From Variovorax sp. 54 (GTDB taxonomy: Bacteria; Pseudomonadota; Gammaproteobacteria; Burkholderiales; Burkholderiaceae_C): 64,000 nucleotides of DNA. The first letter of the stretch is position 1, and each line of letters starts with the position of its first letter. The DNA is taken from positions 4,543,501 to 4,607,500 of the forward strand of contig NZ_PEFF01000001.1 of the NCBI RefSeq assembly GCF_002754375.1, given 5' to 3'. Below, one piece after another: positions 16,273 through 26,003 of the stretch. The notes beneath the pieces were generated by a model. The model searched no databases. It saw only the letters and a list, made by a program, of their open reading frames with translations, and had not been told where the DNA came from. A program made the position numbers and the translations under genes.

Positions 16273-17303
16273 GGCTGCCCGGCCCCGAGGCCGGTCCCGC
16301 GCTCTTGCCGCACCACGTACAGCGGCCGGCCCTTGGCTTCCTCGTAGATGCGCGCGATGTACTCGCCCACGATGCCGGTCGAGATCATCTGGATGCCGAT
16401 GAAGAACATCAGGCTCACGACGATGGTGGTCCAGCCGGAGACGGCGTTGCCGAACAGCAGGTGGTCGATGGCCACGAAGATGCCGTACGACAGCGCCGGC
16501 ACCGCGAACAACAGGCCGACCACGCTCACCATGCGCAGCGGCCAGGTGGTGAAGGCGGTGAGCCCGTCGATCGCCAGGCTCACGAGCCGCCGTGCGTTGA
16601 AGCTGCTGGCGCCCTGCGTGCGCGGGGCCGGCGTGTAGGGCAGCGCCACGGCGCGGAACCCGACCCATGCGTAGAGGCCCTTCATGAAGCGGCTGCGCTC
16701 GGGCAGGCTCTTCAGCGCGTCGACCACCTTGCGGTCCATCAGTCGGAAGTCGCCCGCGTCCTTCGGCACCGAGAAGCGGTCGGAGTCGTTCATGAGCCGG
16801 TAGAACAGGCGGCTGCCGAGCTGCTTGAAGCGGCTCTCGTCGTGGCGCGCCTCGCGCACCGCGTAGACCACCTCGGCGCCGGCCTGCCACTGCGCGAGCA
16901 TGGCGTGGATGAGTTCGGGCGAGTGCTGCAGGTCGCCGTCGAGCAGCACCACCGCATCGCCGCCGGCCGCCGCCAGGCCCGCGGTGAGCGCGGCCTCCTT
17001 GCCGAAGTTGCGCGACAGCGAGATGCAGCGAAAGCCCGACAGGTCGCACCAAGCCTCGGCCACGGCGGCGGTGTCGTCGGTGCTGCCGTCGTCGACCACG
17101 ATGATCTCCCAGTGCATCCGCGTGGCCCACAGCACGTCTTCGAGCAGAGGCAGCAGGTGGCGCAGGTTGGCGCCCTCGTTGAAGCAGGGAATCACGCACG
17201 AGAGGCTGCGCGCGCCGGGCGGCGGCGTGTCGGGGTCGACGCTGCGCGGCGAGGGGGCGGCCATGGCATCGGTGTCCGGGCGCAGGGTGGAGGTGGTGAT
17301 CAT
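16269..17303 (-). CDS. Polyprenyl-phosphate glycosyltransferase, GT2 family (DPMS/ArnC/FlmF-like)
   Basis: 344 residues. An N-terminal GT-A domain (about 30-255) shows SCVIPCFNEGANL, IIVVDDGSTDDT, the FGKEAALTAGL stretch and the DXD-like VLLDGDLQHSPELI; two C-terminal transmembrane helices follow (about 263-290 and 297-325), then GEYIARIYEEAKGRPLYVV. This architecture links a sugar to undecaprenyl phosphate on the cytoplasmic face. Start ATG 17303 has GGAG about eight bases upstream and overlaps the PAP2 stop by four bases. It is the presumed donor-forming step for the ArnT-like transferase encoded next. Confidence 0.9.
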   Translation of the reverse strand: MITTSTLRPDTDAMAAPSPRSVDPDTPPPGARSLSCVIPCFNEGANLRHLLPLLEDVLWATRMHWEIIVVDDGSTDDTAAVAEAWCDLSGFRCISLSRNFGKEAALTAGLAAAGGDAVVLLDGDLQHSPELIHAMLAQWQAGAEVVYAVREARHDESRFKQLGSRLFYRLMNDSDRFSVPKDAGDFRLMDRKVVDALKSLPERSRFMKGLYAWVGFRAVALPYTPAPRTQGASSFNARRLVSLAIDGLTAFTTWPLRMVSVVGLLFAVPALSYGIFVAIDHLLFGNAVSGWTTIVVSLMFFIGIQMISTGIVGEYIARIYEEAKGRPLYVVRQERGTGLGAGQP

Positions 17304-17869
17304 GAGGGTCTCCAGGCGGAAGCCGTGGCACGGGTGGCGGCACGCACGGCCGCGCGGTGGGTCAGCCATTGCGCGGTGCCCAGTGCACCGACGAGCGTGC
17401 CGGCCAGCAGCAGGCCGGCCGCGATGTCGAACGGAAAGTGAACCCCGGTGTAGACGCGGCCCCAGCCGGTCGCGGCGGCCAGCACGAGCAGCGGCACGCC
17501 GATGGCGCGCAGGCCGCTGCGCGCCAGGAAGGCCAGCGCGACGGTGAACATCACGCTGGCGTGCGTGCTCGGCAGCGAGCCGTTGACCGCGTGCGTGATG
17601 TAGGCCGGCACCAGCCCCTGCGCAAAGGGACGCGGCACGTTCAACCGCAGCGCAATGGCATGCGACAGCATCGAGGCCAGCCCGGCCAGCAGCGCGACTG
17701 CGACCAGGTAGGCGCGGTCGTCGGGCCGGCGCCATAGCGTGGCGAGGGCAACGGCGGCGCACAGCCAGCTGCCGCCCAGCGCCAGCGTCCGGGCGCACAT
17801 CAGCACCCACGGCGTGGGCTGCGCGCCGGCGGCGAGCCATTGAAGCAGGGCGAGGTTCAGCGCGTGCAT
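17300..17869 (-). CDS. PAP2 family phosphatase (membrane lipid/undecaprenyl phosphatase type)
   Basis: 189 residues from ATG 17869, preceded by GAGG; a GTG at 17905 would add 12 residues but lacks a ribosome site. The PAP2 catalytic signature is present in three parts: RLNVPRP, LPSTHAS (canonical PSGH) and GRVYTGVHFPFD, with five or six hydrophobic segments around them. The active face should lie at the periplasmic side. First gene of the tight operon with GT2, ArnT-like and YdjC genes; in that setting it could recycle undecaprenyl pyrophosphate or free a lipid A phosphate for modification. Which of these is not resolvable here. Confidence 0.87.
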   Translation of the reverse strand: MHALNLALLQWLAAGAQPTPWVLMCARTLALGGSWLCAAVALATLWRRPDDRAYLVAVALLAGLASMLSHAIALRLNVPRPFAQGLVPAYITHAVNGSLPSTHASVMFTVALAFLARSGLRAIGVPLLVLAAATGWGRVYTGVHFPFDIAAGLLLAGTLVGALGTAQWLTHRAAVRAATRATASAWRPS

Positions 17870-18010
17870 GGCGGCGCCTCGCGCAGTGCGAGTGTGAAGG
17901 GGCACGCGCAGAAGTGGAAAGCGGACATGGTCGGACCTTTCGAGGAAGACGAGGGAGAGCCGGCCGCGCGCAGGCGCAACACAGCCGCTCGGCGCGCAAG
18001 GCGCCGCTTC

Positions 18011-18460
18011 TCAGGTCGCGAAAGGGGGGGCGGCGGAGGGAGGCAGGCGCCGCCAGGGGGCGGACGGTGGGGGGGCGCCGGCGTGCAGCGGCACGGGCTC
18101 GGGTGCGCTGCGGCCGACGGGTTCGGTTCGCCGCATCAGCACCACGGCCAGCGGCAGCAGCGTGAGCAGCAGGGCCAGCAGCGTGTCCAGCCCCAGGTTC
18201 AATGTGTCGGGCAGATGAATGCCCGCAGGGCCTTGGGCGAACACCGTGGTCTCGCGGTCGGACGCGTGGTCCGCGCGGTCGTCGGCTTCGAACTGCGTCG
18301 TCTCGCCGATGCCGCGCAGCCGCAGCATCGGTTCGTCCTCGATCCCGTCGCAGTTGAAATGCACCGCGATGAAGGGCTGAAGCACGCTCAACAACAGGGC
18401 CGCGATCCACCACGCCCGGCGATGGGCGTGGGCAAGACGGCGGATGCGTGTGAGCAACAT
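18011..18460 (-). CDS. Hypothetical small membrane protein
   Basis: 149 residues. A basic N-terminus and one hydrophobic segment (about 17-35) suggest a membrane anchor or signal; a polar middle with the sequence HFNCDGIEDEPMLRLRGIG is followed by a second strong transmembrane stretch (about 88-108) and a proline-rich tail. Compact genes of this kind are common in Comamonadaceae, but I recognise no named family. No clear ribosome site precedes ATG 18460. It sits 141 bp upstream of the PAP2 gene on the same strand and may or may not belong to that operon. Confidence 0.5.
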   Translation of the reverse strand: MLLTRIRRLAHAHRRAWWIAALLLSVLQPFIAVHFNCDGIEDEPMLRLRGIGETTQFEADDRADHASDRETTVFAQGPAGIHLPDTLNLGLDTLLALLLTLLPLAVVLMRRTEPVGRSAPEPVPLHAGAPPPSAPWRRLPPSAAPPFAT

Positions 18461-18582
18461 GCGCGAATGCTAGGAGCCTCGCATGAACGGAACCTGATCG
18501 TGCAGGTCAGCGTCCCGCAAGGTTGCGGGCCGCGTGCAGGAGGGGAAAGGGGCGGGCCGGCGCTACCGGGCCGGCGCCGCGC

Positions 18583-19143
18583 TCACAGCAGGAACGGAAT
18601 GAAGCGCCGCGTGCCGCGCATGTACTCGCGGTAGGCGTCGCCGAAATGCGCGAGGCATTCCTTTTCGTCGCGCAGCGCCGTCAGGAACAGGAACAGCGTG
18701 GCCGCCAGCACCAGCGCCAGCGTGAGCCAGGTGAACTGCTTGAGGAACGCGCCCCAGGCCAGCAGCATCAGCGCCGTGTACATCGGGTGGCGGATGTAGC
18801 GGAAGGCGCCGGTCGTCACCAGTGCCGAGGTCTTTTCGAAACCGTACAGCGCCGGATCATCGCTGCGCGCTTCGCTCGGCTTGCCGTGTGCCTTGAGCAG
18901 CCGCACCGCATGGATGGGCAGCCAGATCGACAGCGCCAGCAGCACGCACGAGATCAGTTGCGTGGCCGAGAGCGGATCGACATGCCACACCGGCAGGTTC
19001 AGCACGATCAGCACCAGCATGCACTCCCACGCGAAGAAGCGGAAGAAGCCGTGGGAGCCGGGCTGGCTGAGCGGGCCGCGCGACACGTACAGCAGCGCGG
19101 CCGTGCCGGCGACAAAAAGAAAGAGCTGGAACCAGAAGAGCAT
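18583..19143 (-). CDS. Isoprenylcysteine carboxyl methyltransferase/PEMT-like membrane methyltransferase
   Basis: 186 residues with four or five transmembrane segments and the family motif ALVTTGAFRYIRHPMYTALMLLAWG followed near the C-terminus by RDEKECLAHFGDAYREYMRGTRRFIPFLL. The RHPxY and EE/E...Y..Y elements form the SAM-binding site in ICMT-like bacterial membrane methyltransferases (NnrU/PEMT group). Substrates in bacteria are mostly lipids or small molecules and cannot be assigned here. It lies 29 bp downstream of the SDR that ends the phenylacetate operon; read-through is possible but no functional link is evident. Confidence 0.8.
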   Translation of the reverse strand: MLFWFQLFLFVAGTAALLYVSRGPLSQPGSHGFFRFFAWECMLVLIVLNLPVWHVDPLSATQLISCVLLALSIWLPIHAVRLLKAHGKPSEARSDDPALYGFEKTSALVTTGAFRYIRHPMYTALMLLAWGAFLKQFTWLTLALVLAATLFLFLTALRDEKECLAHFGDAYREYMRGTRRFIPFLL

Positions 19144-19172
19144 GGCGGCCGAATTTACACGGCCCGCACGGC

Positions 19173-19931
19173 TCAACCGGAGATCGAAAACCCGCCGTCG
19201 ACGGGAATGGCGGTACCAGTCACGTAGTCGGACGCGGCGCTCGCCAGGAACACGGCTGTGCCCGCGATGTCCGAGGGCTGGCCCCAGCGGCCGGCGGCGG
19301 CGCGCGTCTTCACGCGTTCGTACAGGCCCGGAATCTGGTTGCGTGCGCCGTCGGTCAGCTCGGTCTCGAACCAGCCCGGAAGGATGGCGTTGACCTGGAT
19401 CTGGTCGGCCGCCCACGAGAGCGCGGTCGACTTGGTGAGCTGCACGATGCCGGCCTTGCTCGCGGCATAGGCCGGGGCGTAGGGCGCGCCGAAGATCGAC
19501 ATCATCGAGCCGATGTTGATGATCTTGCCGCCGCCCGCGGCCTTCAGGTGCGGGTGCGCGGCGCGGCTGCACAGGAAGGCGCTGGTGAGGTTGGTGTCCA
19601 TCACCTGGTGCCACTCGGCCAGCGCGAGCTGGTCGACCGGCTTGCGCACCGTGGTGCCGGCGTTGTTCACGAGGATGTCGAGGCGGCCGCAGCGCGCGAC
19701 GACCTCGTCGAAGGCCTTCTGCACCGAGGCTTCGTCGGTCACGTCGAGTGCGAGCGCGAAGCTGTCGCTGCCCAATGCCTTCAGCGATTCGACCGCGGCG
19801 GCCGACTTCTGTGCATTGCGCGCCGCGACGATGACGCGGGCGCCGGCCTTGGCTAGGCCCTGCGCCATGCCGAGGCCGATGCCGCCGTTGCCGCCGGTGA
19901 CGAGCGCGACTTTTCCTGTGAGATCGAACAT
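19173..19931 (-). CDS. Short-chain dehydrogenase/reductase at the end of the phenylacetate operon
   Basis: 252 residues of classical SDR: TGGNGGIGLGMA cofactor motif, VNNAG, catalytic Ser in NIGSMMS, and YAASKAG (YxxxK). The start ATG at 19931 shares one base with the paaZ stop (TGATG), so expression is coupled to paaZ. The canonical phenylacetate route needs a 3-hydroxyadipyl-CoA dehydrogenase (PaaH) and none is in this window; the SDR could serve that or a side reaction, but SDRs are too diverse to say. Its position directly behind paaZ is the main evidence for a role in the pathway. Confidence 0.88.
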   Translation of the reverse strand: MFDLTGKVALVTGGNGGIGLGMAQGLAKAGARVIVAARNAQKSAAAVESLKALGSDSFALALDVTDEASVQKAFDEVVARCGRLDILVNNAGTTVRKPVDQLALAEWHQVMDTNLTSAFLCSRAAHPHLKAAGGGKIINIGSMMSIFGAPYAPAYAASKAGIVQLTKSTALSWAADQIQVNAILPGWFETELTDGARNQIPGLYERVKTRAAAGRWGQPSDIAGTAVFLASAASDYVTGTAIPVDGGFSISG

Positions 19932-21982
19932 CAGGTGGTTTCTGGTTTCTTGGAGACGAGCGTCAGGATATCGTAGCTCGCGACCAGCTCGCCGAGCTGG
20001 TTGGTCACCTCCACGTCCCAGGCCACCACGCCCTGGCCCTGGCCGCTCGCGTCCTTCTTGTTGCGGTCGATCTTGCGCTTGCAGGTCAGGCGCGCCTGGA
20101 TGGTGTCGCCGATGCCCACGGGCTTGACGAAGCGCAGCGTGTCCAGGCCGTAGTTGGCCAGCACCGGGCCCGGCGAGGGCGAGACGAACAGGCCCGCGGC
20201 CGCCGACAGCACGAAGTAGCCGTGCGCAATGCGCTTGCCGAAGGGCGAAGCCTTGGCCGCCTCTTCGTCGAAGTGCATGTAGAAGTAGTCGCCCGAGATG
20301 CCGCCGAAGGCGACGATGTCGGCCTCGCCCACGGTGCGGCGATGCGTGAGCAGCGAGTCGCCGATGCGCAGCTCTTCGAAGTAGCGGCGGAAGGGATGCA
20401 CCTCGCTCTCGCGCAGCGCGGCGCCGCGCACGTGCTCGCCGGTGACGGCCGCGAGCATGGTGGGCGAGCCCTGCAGCGCGGCGCGCTGCAGGTAGTGCTT
20501 CACGGCGCGCAGGCCGCCGAGCTCTTCGCCGCCGCCCGCGCGGCCCGGGCCGCCGTGCTTGAGCTGCGGCAGCGGCGAGCCGTGGCCGGTCGATTCGGCG
20601 GCGGCCTCGCGGTCGAGCACCAGCAGGCGGCCGTGCCAGGCGGCAGCGACCGGAATGGCCTTGGCCGCGATGGCCGGGTCGCGTGTGACGAGCGTGCCCA
20701 CGAGGCTGCCCTTGCCGCGCGCGGCCAGCGCAAGTGCTTCGTCGATGCCGTCGTAGGGCATGAGCGTGCTGACGGGGCCGAAGGCCTCGATGTCGTGCGC
20801 CGCATCGTGTTCGAGCGGCTTGCGGCTCAAGAGCAGCGTGGGCGCAAAGAACGCGCCTTCGCTCACGCCGTCGCCCACGGGCGAGAAGCCGTCGCGTGCG
20901 CCGTACACCAGCTCCGCGCCCTGCAGCAGCGTGGCGACGCGTTCGGCCACGTCGGCCTGCTGGTCGCGCGAGGCGAGGGCGCCCATGCGCACGTCTTCGC
21001 GCGACGGGTCGCCGATGACGGTCTTGGCCAGGCGGGCGCGCAGCTTCTCGGCCACCGCGTCGAGGTGCTGGCGCGGCACGATCGCGCGGCGGATGGCCGT
21101 GCACTTCTGGCCGGCCTTGGTGGTCATCTCGCGCGCCACTTCTTTCACGAAGAGATCGAACTCTTCGTCGTCGGGCGTCACGTCGGGCGCGAGGATCGCG
21201 CAGTTGAGCGAGTCGGCCTCGGCGTTGAACGGGATCGACTGGCGCACCAGGTTCGCGTTCACGCGCAGCTTGGCGGCGGTGTCGGCCGAGCCGGTGAAGG
21301 TGACCACGTCGGGCCCTTCGAGGCGGTCGAGCAGGTCGCCCGTGCTGCCGATCACGAGCTGCAGGCTGCCCTCGGGCAGGATGCCCGACTGCACGATGAG
21401 CTTCATCAGCGCCTCGGTGAGGTAGCTGGTGGCCGTGGCCGGCTTGCCGATGCAGGGCATGCCCGCGAGGAAGCTGGGCGCGAACTTCTCGAGCAGGCCC
21501 CACACCGGGAAGTTGAAGGCGTTGATGTGCACCGCCACGCCGCCGCGCGGCACCAGGATGTGCGTGCCCGCGAAGCCGCCCTTCTTGCCGAGCGGGAAGG
21601 CCGGGCCTTCGTGCACGAGGTTGCCCGAGGGCAGCTCGTTGGTGCCGATGCTGGCGTAGGCGCTCAGCGTGCCGGCGCCGCCTTCGATGTCGATCCAGCC
21701 GTCGGCGCGCGTGGCGCCGGTGTGGGCCGACACGGCATACAGTGCTTCCTTGTTCGCGGCGAGGTACTTGGCCAGCGCCTTCAGTCGCTCGGCGCGCTGC
21801 TGGAAGTCGAGCTTCATGAGCGCGGGAATGCCGACGCGGCGTGCATGCGCCAGCGCCTCGGCGAAGTCGATGGCCTCGGCGTGCGTGCTCGCCACGGCCT
21901 GGCCGTTGACGGCGCTGCGCAGCGATTGCGCGGCTTCCTGGCCGATCCAGCGGCCGGCGATGTAGCTTTGAAGGGTGGTCAT
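19931..21982 (-). CDS. paaZ: Bifunctional oxepin-CoA hydrolase / 3-oxo-5,6-dehydrosuberyl-CoA semialdehyde dehydrogenase PaaZ
   Basis: 683 residues, the full two-domain length. The N-terminal aldehyde dehydrogenase domain (1-520) shows the general base Glu255 in NAEADSLN and nucleophile Cys294 in KAGQKCTAIRR. The C-terminal MaoC-like hydratase (about 535-683) shows the catalytic pair Asp565 and His570 in GGISGDYFYMHFDEE. It hydrolyses the oxepin ring of the rearranged epoxide and oxidises the resulting semialdehyde. It is separated from the ABC importer livF upstream by a 147-bp repeat-bearing gap and is coupled to the following SDR. Confidence 0.96.
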   Translation of the reverse strand: MTTLQSYIAGRWIGQEAAQSLRSAVNGQAVASTHAEAIDFAEALAHARRVGIPALMKLDFQQRAERLKALAKYLAANKEALYAVSAHTGATRADGWIDIEGGAGTLSAYASIGTNELPSGNLVHEGPAFPLGKKGGFAGTHILVPRGGVAVHINAFNFPVWGLLEKFAPSFLAGMPCIGKPATATSYLTEALMKLIVQSGILPEGSLQLVIGSTGDLLDRLEGPDVVTFTGSADTAAKLRVNANLVRQSIPFNAEADSLNCAILAPDVTPDDEEFDLFVKEVAREMTTKAGQKCTAIRRAIVPRQHLDAVAEKLRARLAKTVIGDPSREDVRMGALASRDQQADVAERVATLLQGAELVYGARDGFSPVGDGVSEGAFFAPTLLLSRKPLEHDAAHDIEAFGPVSTLMPYDGIDEALALAARGKGSLVGTLVTRDPAIAAKAIPVAAAWHGRLLVLDREAAAESTGHGSPLPQLKHGGPGRAGGGEELGGLRAVKHYLQRAALQGSPTMLAAVTGEHVRGAALRESEVHPFRRYFEELRIGDSLLTHRRTVGEADIVAFGGISGDYFYMHFDEEAAKASPFGKRIAHGYFVLSAAAGLFVSPSPGPVLANYGLDTLRFVKPVGIGDTIQARLTCKRKIDRNKKDASGQGQGVVAWDVEVTNQLGELVASYDILTLVSKKPETT

Positions 21983-22003
21983 GCGGATGTCCTTTCGAGG
22001 TGT

Positions 22004-22127
22004 TGCTCCTTCCCCCGCTGGGGGAAGGTTGGGATGGGGGCAAGCGGCTTTCGTTCGGCGCAGTGCGCTATCAAACGCCGCTTGCCCCCACCCCTACCCT
22101 CCCCCGGAAGGGGAGGGAGAAAAACAG
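22004..22127. repeat. Palindromic intergenic repeat, copy 1 (REP/BIME-like)
   Basis: Two opposed G/C-rich half-elements, TTCCCCCGCTGGGGGAAGG and CCCTCCCCCGGAAGGGGAGGG, flank an inner inverted pair GGGGCAAGCGGC / GCCGCTTGCCCC. The same layout recurs at 25873-25988 and 29629-29746 inside the same operon. It lies between livF and paaZ, the largest gap in this part of the operon. It could stabilise upstream mRNA segments or attenuate read-through. Confidence 0.7.
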
Positions 22128-22129
22128 GG

Positions 22130-22857
<728 letters not shown>

Positions 22858-22861
<4 letters not shown>

Positions 22862-24756
22862 CGGGCGTCTTCCAGCAGTTCGTCGTCGGCGCCGCCCAGG
22901 TAGGCCTCGAGCACGCGCGGGTTGGCCTGCACTTCGGCCGGCGTGCCGGTGGCGATCACGGTGCCGAACTCGAGCACGGTGATGCGATCGGCGAGGTTCA
23001 TCACGAACTCCATGTCGTGCTCCACCACGAGGATGCCCAGGCCTTCGGCGCGCAGCTGGCCCAGCAGTTCGGAGAGCGCACGCTTTTCGAGGTGGCGCAG
23101 GCCGGCGGCAGGTTCGTCGAGCAACAGCACCGACGGCTGGCCGGCGAGCGCGCGTGCGATCTCGACCACGCGCTGCTGTCCCAGCGAGAGCGACGCGGCC
23201 GGCGTGTCGGCGTGCGCGCCGAGGCCGCAGCGTTCGATCTGCTTGCGGGCTTCGGCCATCAGCGCGGCCTCTTCGGCGCGGTCCAGCCGCAGCATGGCCG
23301 CAAGCCAGCCGCGCCTGGCGCGCAGGTGCGCACCGAGCGCCACGTTCTCGACCACGCTGCGCTGGCCCAGCAGGCGCACGTGCTGGAAGGTGCGGCCCAG
23401 GCCGCGCGCCGCGAAGGCGCGCGAGGGGCGGCCCGACATGGCATCGCCTTCGAGCCGCACCTGGCCCGAACTGGGGTCGTCCACGCCCGAGATCATGTTG
23501 AAGAAGGTGCTCTTGCCCGCGCCGTTCGGACCGATCAGCGCGTGGATCTCGCCGGCCTTCAGCGTCATCGAGATGTCGTTGTTGGCGATGAGGCCGCCGA
23601 AGCGCTTGCTGACCGCGTCGGCCTGCAAGAGCATCGTGCCCGCCGCCGGCAGCACGCGCTGCGCGAGCTGCGCCGCCGGGGCCGTGGCCGAACCGGCCGC
23701 CGGGGCCTTGGCCACCGGCCGCACCCAGCGGCTCACCAGCCGCGCCAGCGTGGGCCACAGGCCGTCGGCGAAGCGCTGCAGGACGAACAGCATCAGCAGG
23801 CCGAACACCACCACCTCGAAGTTGCCGCTGGTGCCCAGCAGCGCGGGCAGGATGTCCTGCAGCTTCTCTTTCAGCAGGGTGATCAGCGTGGCGCCGAGCA
23901 CCGCGCCCCACAGGTGGCCTGCGCCGCCGACCACCGCCATGAACAGCATCTCGATGCCGATGTTCAGGTTGAAGGGCGTCGGGTTCACGAAGCGCTGCAT
24001 GTGCGCGTAGAGCCAGCCCGACACGGCCGCCAGCAGCGCGGCCAGCACGAACAGCTTGATGCGGTGGCGCGCCGTGTCGACGCCCATCGACTCGGCCATG
24101 AGCCGCCCGCCCTTGAGCGCGCGGATGGCGCGGCCTTCGCGCGAGTCGAGCAGGTTGTGCAGCGCCCACAGCGCCAGCAGCAGCACGGCCCAGATCACCA
24201 CGCCGAGTGCGCGCGGCGAGGCCAGCGAGATGCCCGCGATCACCAGCGGCGGCACGCCCGTGATGCCGGTCTGGCCGCCCAGGAACTCCATGTTGCCGAG
24301 CAGGAAGTACAGGCTCAGGCCCCAGGCGATGGTGCACAGCGGCAGGTAGTGGCCCGACAGCTTGAGCGTGACCGCGCCGAGCGCCCAGGCCAGTGCGAAG
24401 GTCAGCACCAGCCCGAGCAGCAGGCCGAGCCACGGCACCAGCGCCGAACCGGCGATGCCGCCGAGCCAGCCTGCGGCCGTGGGCGAGGTGCAGATCCATG
24501 CGGTGGCATAGGCACCCATGCCGACGAACGCGGCCTGGCCGAAGGAGGTCATGCCGCCCACGCCGGTCAGCATGACGAGCCCGGCGGCCACCAGCGCGTA
24601 CAGGCCGATGTTGCTGAGCACCGCGACCGTGAAGTCGGGCAGCCAGCCCCAGGCCAGCGCGAGCGCGACGATGCACGCCAGCGTGAGCGTGCGCGGCGTG
24701 ACCAGCGGACGGCCCGCGTGTGCCGTGGCGGAAGAGGTGCTGGGCGACGCGCTCAT
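22858..24756 (-). CDS. Fused LivM-type permease and LivG-type ATPase of ABC importer
   Basis: 632 residues in one uninterrupted frame. Residues about 1-345 are a LivM permease (SFGQAAFVGMGAYATAWI, KLSGHYLPLCTIAWGLSLYF, VGGAGHLWGAVLGATL). A linker rich in Ala/Pro/Thr (about 350-380) leads to a LivG ATPase with RFGGLIANNDISMTL, Walker A GPNGAGKSTFF, GRTFQHVRLL, SLSLGQQRVVEIARAL and VLLLDEPAAGL. Fused LivMG proteins occur in Burkholderiales. Start ATG 24756 overlaps the livH stop by four bases. With LivH, LivF and the receptor encoded upstream it makes a full transporter from four polypeptides. Confidence 0.92.
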
Positions 24757-25781
24757 TCCTCGTCCTCCACGTGGTGGCTGCGCAGCGAACGCCACCACAG
24801 CACTGGAATGATCAACGTGAACACCAGCACTTCCTTGTAGGCGCTGGCCCAGAACGAAGAGAAAGCTTCCAGCAGGCCGACCAGCAGCGCGCCCGCGAGC
24901 GCCAGCGGGTAGCTCGCGAGCCCGCCGACGATGGCGGCCACGAAGCCCTTGAGGCCGATGAGAAAACCGGTGTCGTAGTAGACCGTGGTGATCGGTGCGA
25001 TCAGCAGGCCCGACACCGCGCCGATGAGCGCCGCGAGCGCAAAGCTCAGGTCGCCCGACAGCTCGGTGGGAATGCCCGACAGCCGTGCGCCCACGCGGTT
25101 GATGGCGGTGGCGCGCAGCGCCTTGCCGACCATGGAGCGGCCGAAGAACCAGAACATCGCAATCACCAGCAGCAGCGTGACGCCCACCACCACGATCGAC
25201 TGGCCGCTCACGGGGATGCCGCCGATGTCGAAGCGCACGTCGGAGAACGGCGTGGTGCGCGACCCTTCGGCACCGAAGAAGAACAGGCCCAGGCCGACCA
25301 GCACGCCGTGCAGCGCGACCGAGACGATCAGCAGCATCAGCACCGTGGCGTCGGCCAGCGGACGGTACGCCAGGCGATAGAGCAGCGGGCCCAGCGGTGC
25401 GATCAGCACCAGCGTGGTGATGGCCTGCAGGGTCATCGACGTGGGCTTGACGCCCAGCACCAGCACCGCGGCGACGGCCGGGAAGGCGACGCACCACGTG
25501 AAGGCCGAGCGCCAGTCGATCGTCGCGCCGCGCTTCCAGCGCCACACCTCCACGACCAGTGCCATGGCGCCCAGCGCCACCAGCAGCCACAGCGTGGCCG
25601 GCGTGCGCCCGCCCTGCAGCGCGGCCATCGAGAGCGCACCGAAGGCGACGAACTCGCCCTGCGGAATGAAGATCACGCGCGTGACCGAAAACACCAGCAC
25701 CAGCGCGAGCGCCATCAGTCCGTAGACCGCGCCGTTCACGATGCCGTCCTGCCCCAGCAACAGGGCAATCTGCAAGTCCAT
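24753..25781 (-). CDS. livH: ABC importer permease, LivH family, in phenylacetate cluster
   Basis: 342 residues, longer than the 290-300 usual for LivH because of a hydrophilic insert near 75-95 (EVWRWKRGATIDWRSAF). LivH marks include GIVNGAVYGLMALALVLVFSVTRVIFIPQGEFVAFGA and GFVAAIVGGLASYPLALAGALLVGLLEAFSSFW. Start ATG 25781 (MDLQIALLLGQDG). It is separated from the receptor gene by 222 bp that hold a palindromic repeat, whereas it is tightly coupled to the fused LivMG gene. Confidence 0.92.
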   Translation of the reverse strand: MDLQIALLLGQDGIVNGAVYGLMALALVLVFSVTRVIFIPQGEFVAFGALSMAALQGGRTPATLWLLVALGAMALVVEVWRWKRGATIDWRSAFTWCVAFPAVAAVLVLGVKPTSMTLQAITTLVLIAPLGPLLYRLAYRPLADATVLMLLIVSVALHGVLVGLGLFFFGAEGSRTTPFSDVRFDIGGIPVSGQSIVVVGVTLLLVIAMFWFFGRSMVGKALRATAINRVGARLSGIPTELSGDLSFALAALIGAVSGLLIAPITTVYYDTGFLIGLKGFVAAIVGGLASYPLALAGALLVGLLEAFSSFWASAYKEVLVFTLIIPVLWWRSLRSHHVEDEE

Positions 25782-25872
25782 ATGAAAACCTTCGGGCGGG
25801 GCCCGTGTGTCGAAATCAGTGTCTGTTGCCAGCGCCGTCGGTCGCGCGCGCTGCTGTCTGTCTGCGTCTGTA

Positions 25873-25988
25873 TTGCTCCTTCCCCTCCCGGGGGAAGGTT
25901 GGGATGGGGGCTGCCCCCGCGTTCAAGGCCGCGCGGCATTCAACGCCGTCGTGCCCCCGCCCCCGCCCTCCCCCGGAAGGGGAGGGCG
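25873..25988. repeat. Palindromic intergenic repeat, copy 2 (REP/BIME-like)
   Basis: CTTCCCCTCCCGGGGGAAGG at one end and CCTCCCCCGGAAGGGGAGGG at the other, in opposite orientation, with a variable centre. Same family as copies at 22004-22127 and 29629-29746. Located between the receptor gene and livH. The rest of the 222-bp gap shows no other feature. Confidence 0.7.
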
Positions 25989-26003
25989 CAAGGCAGGAAG
26001 ACT

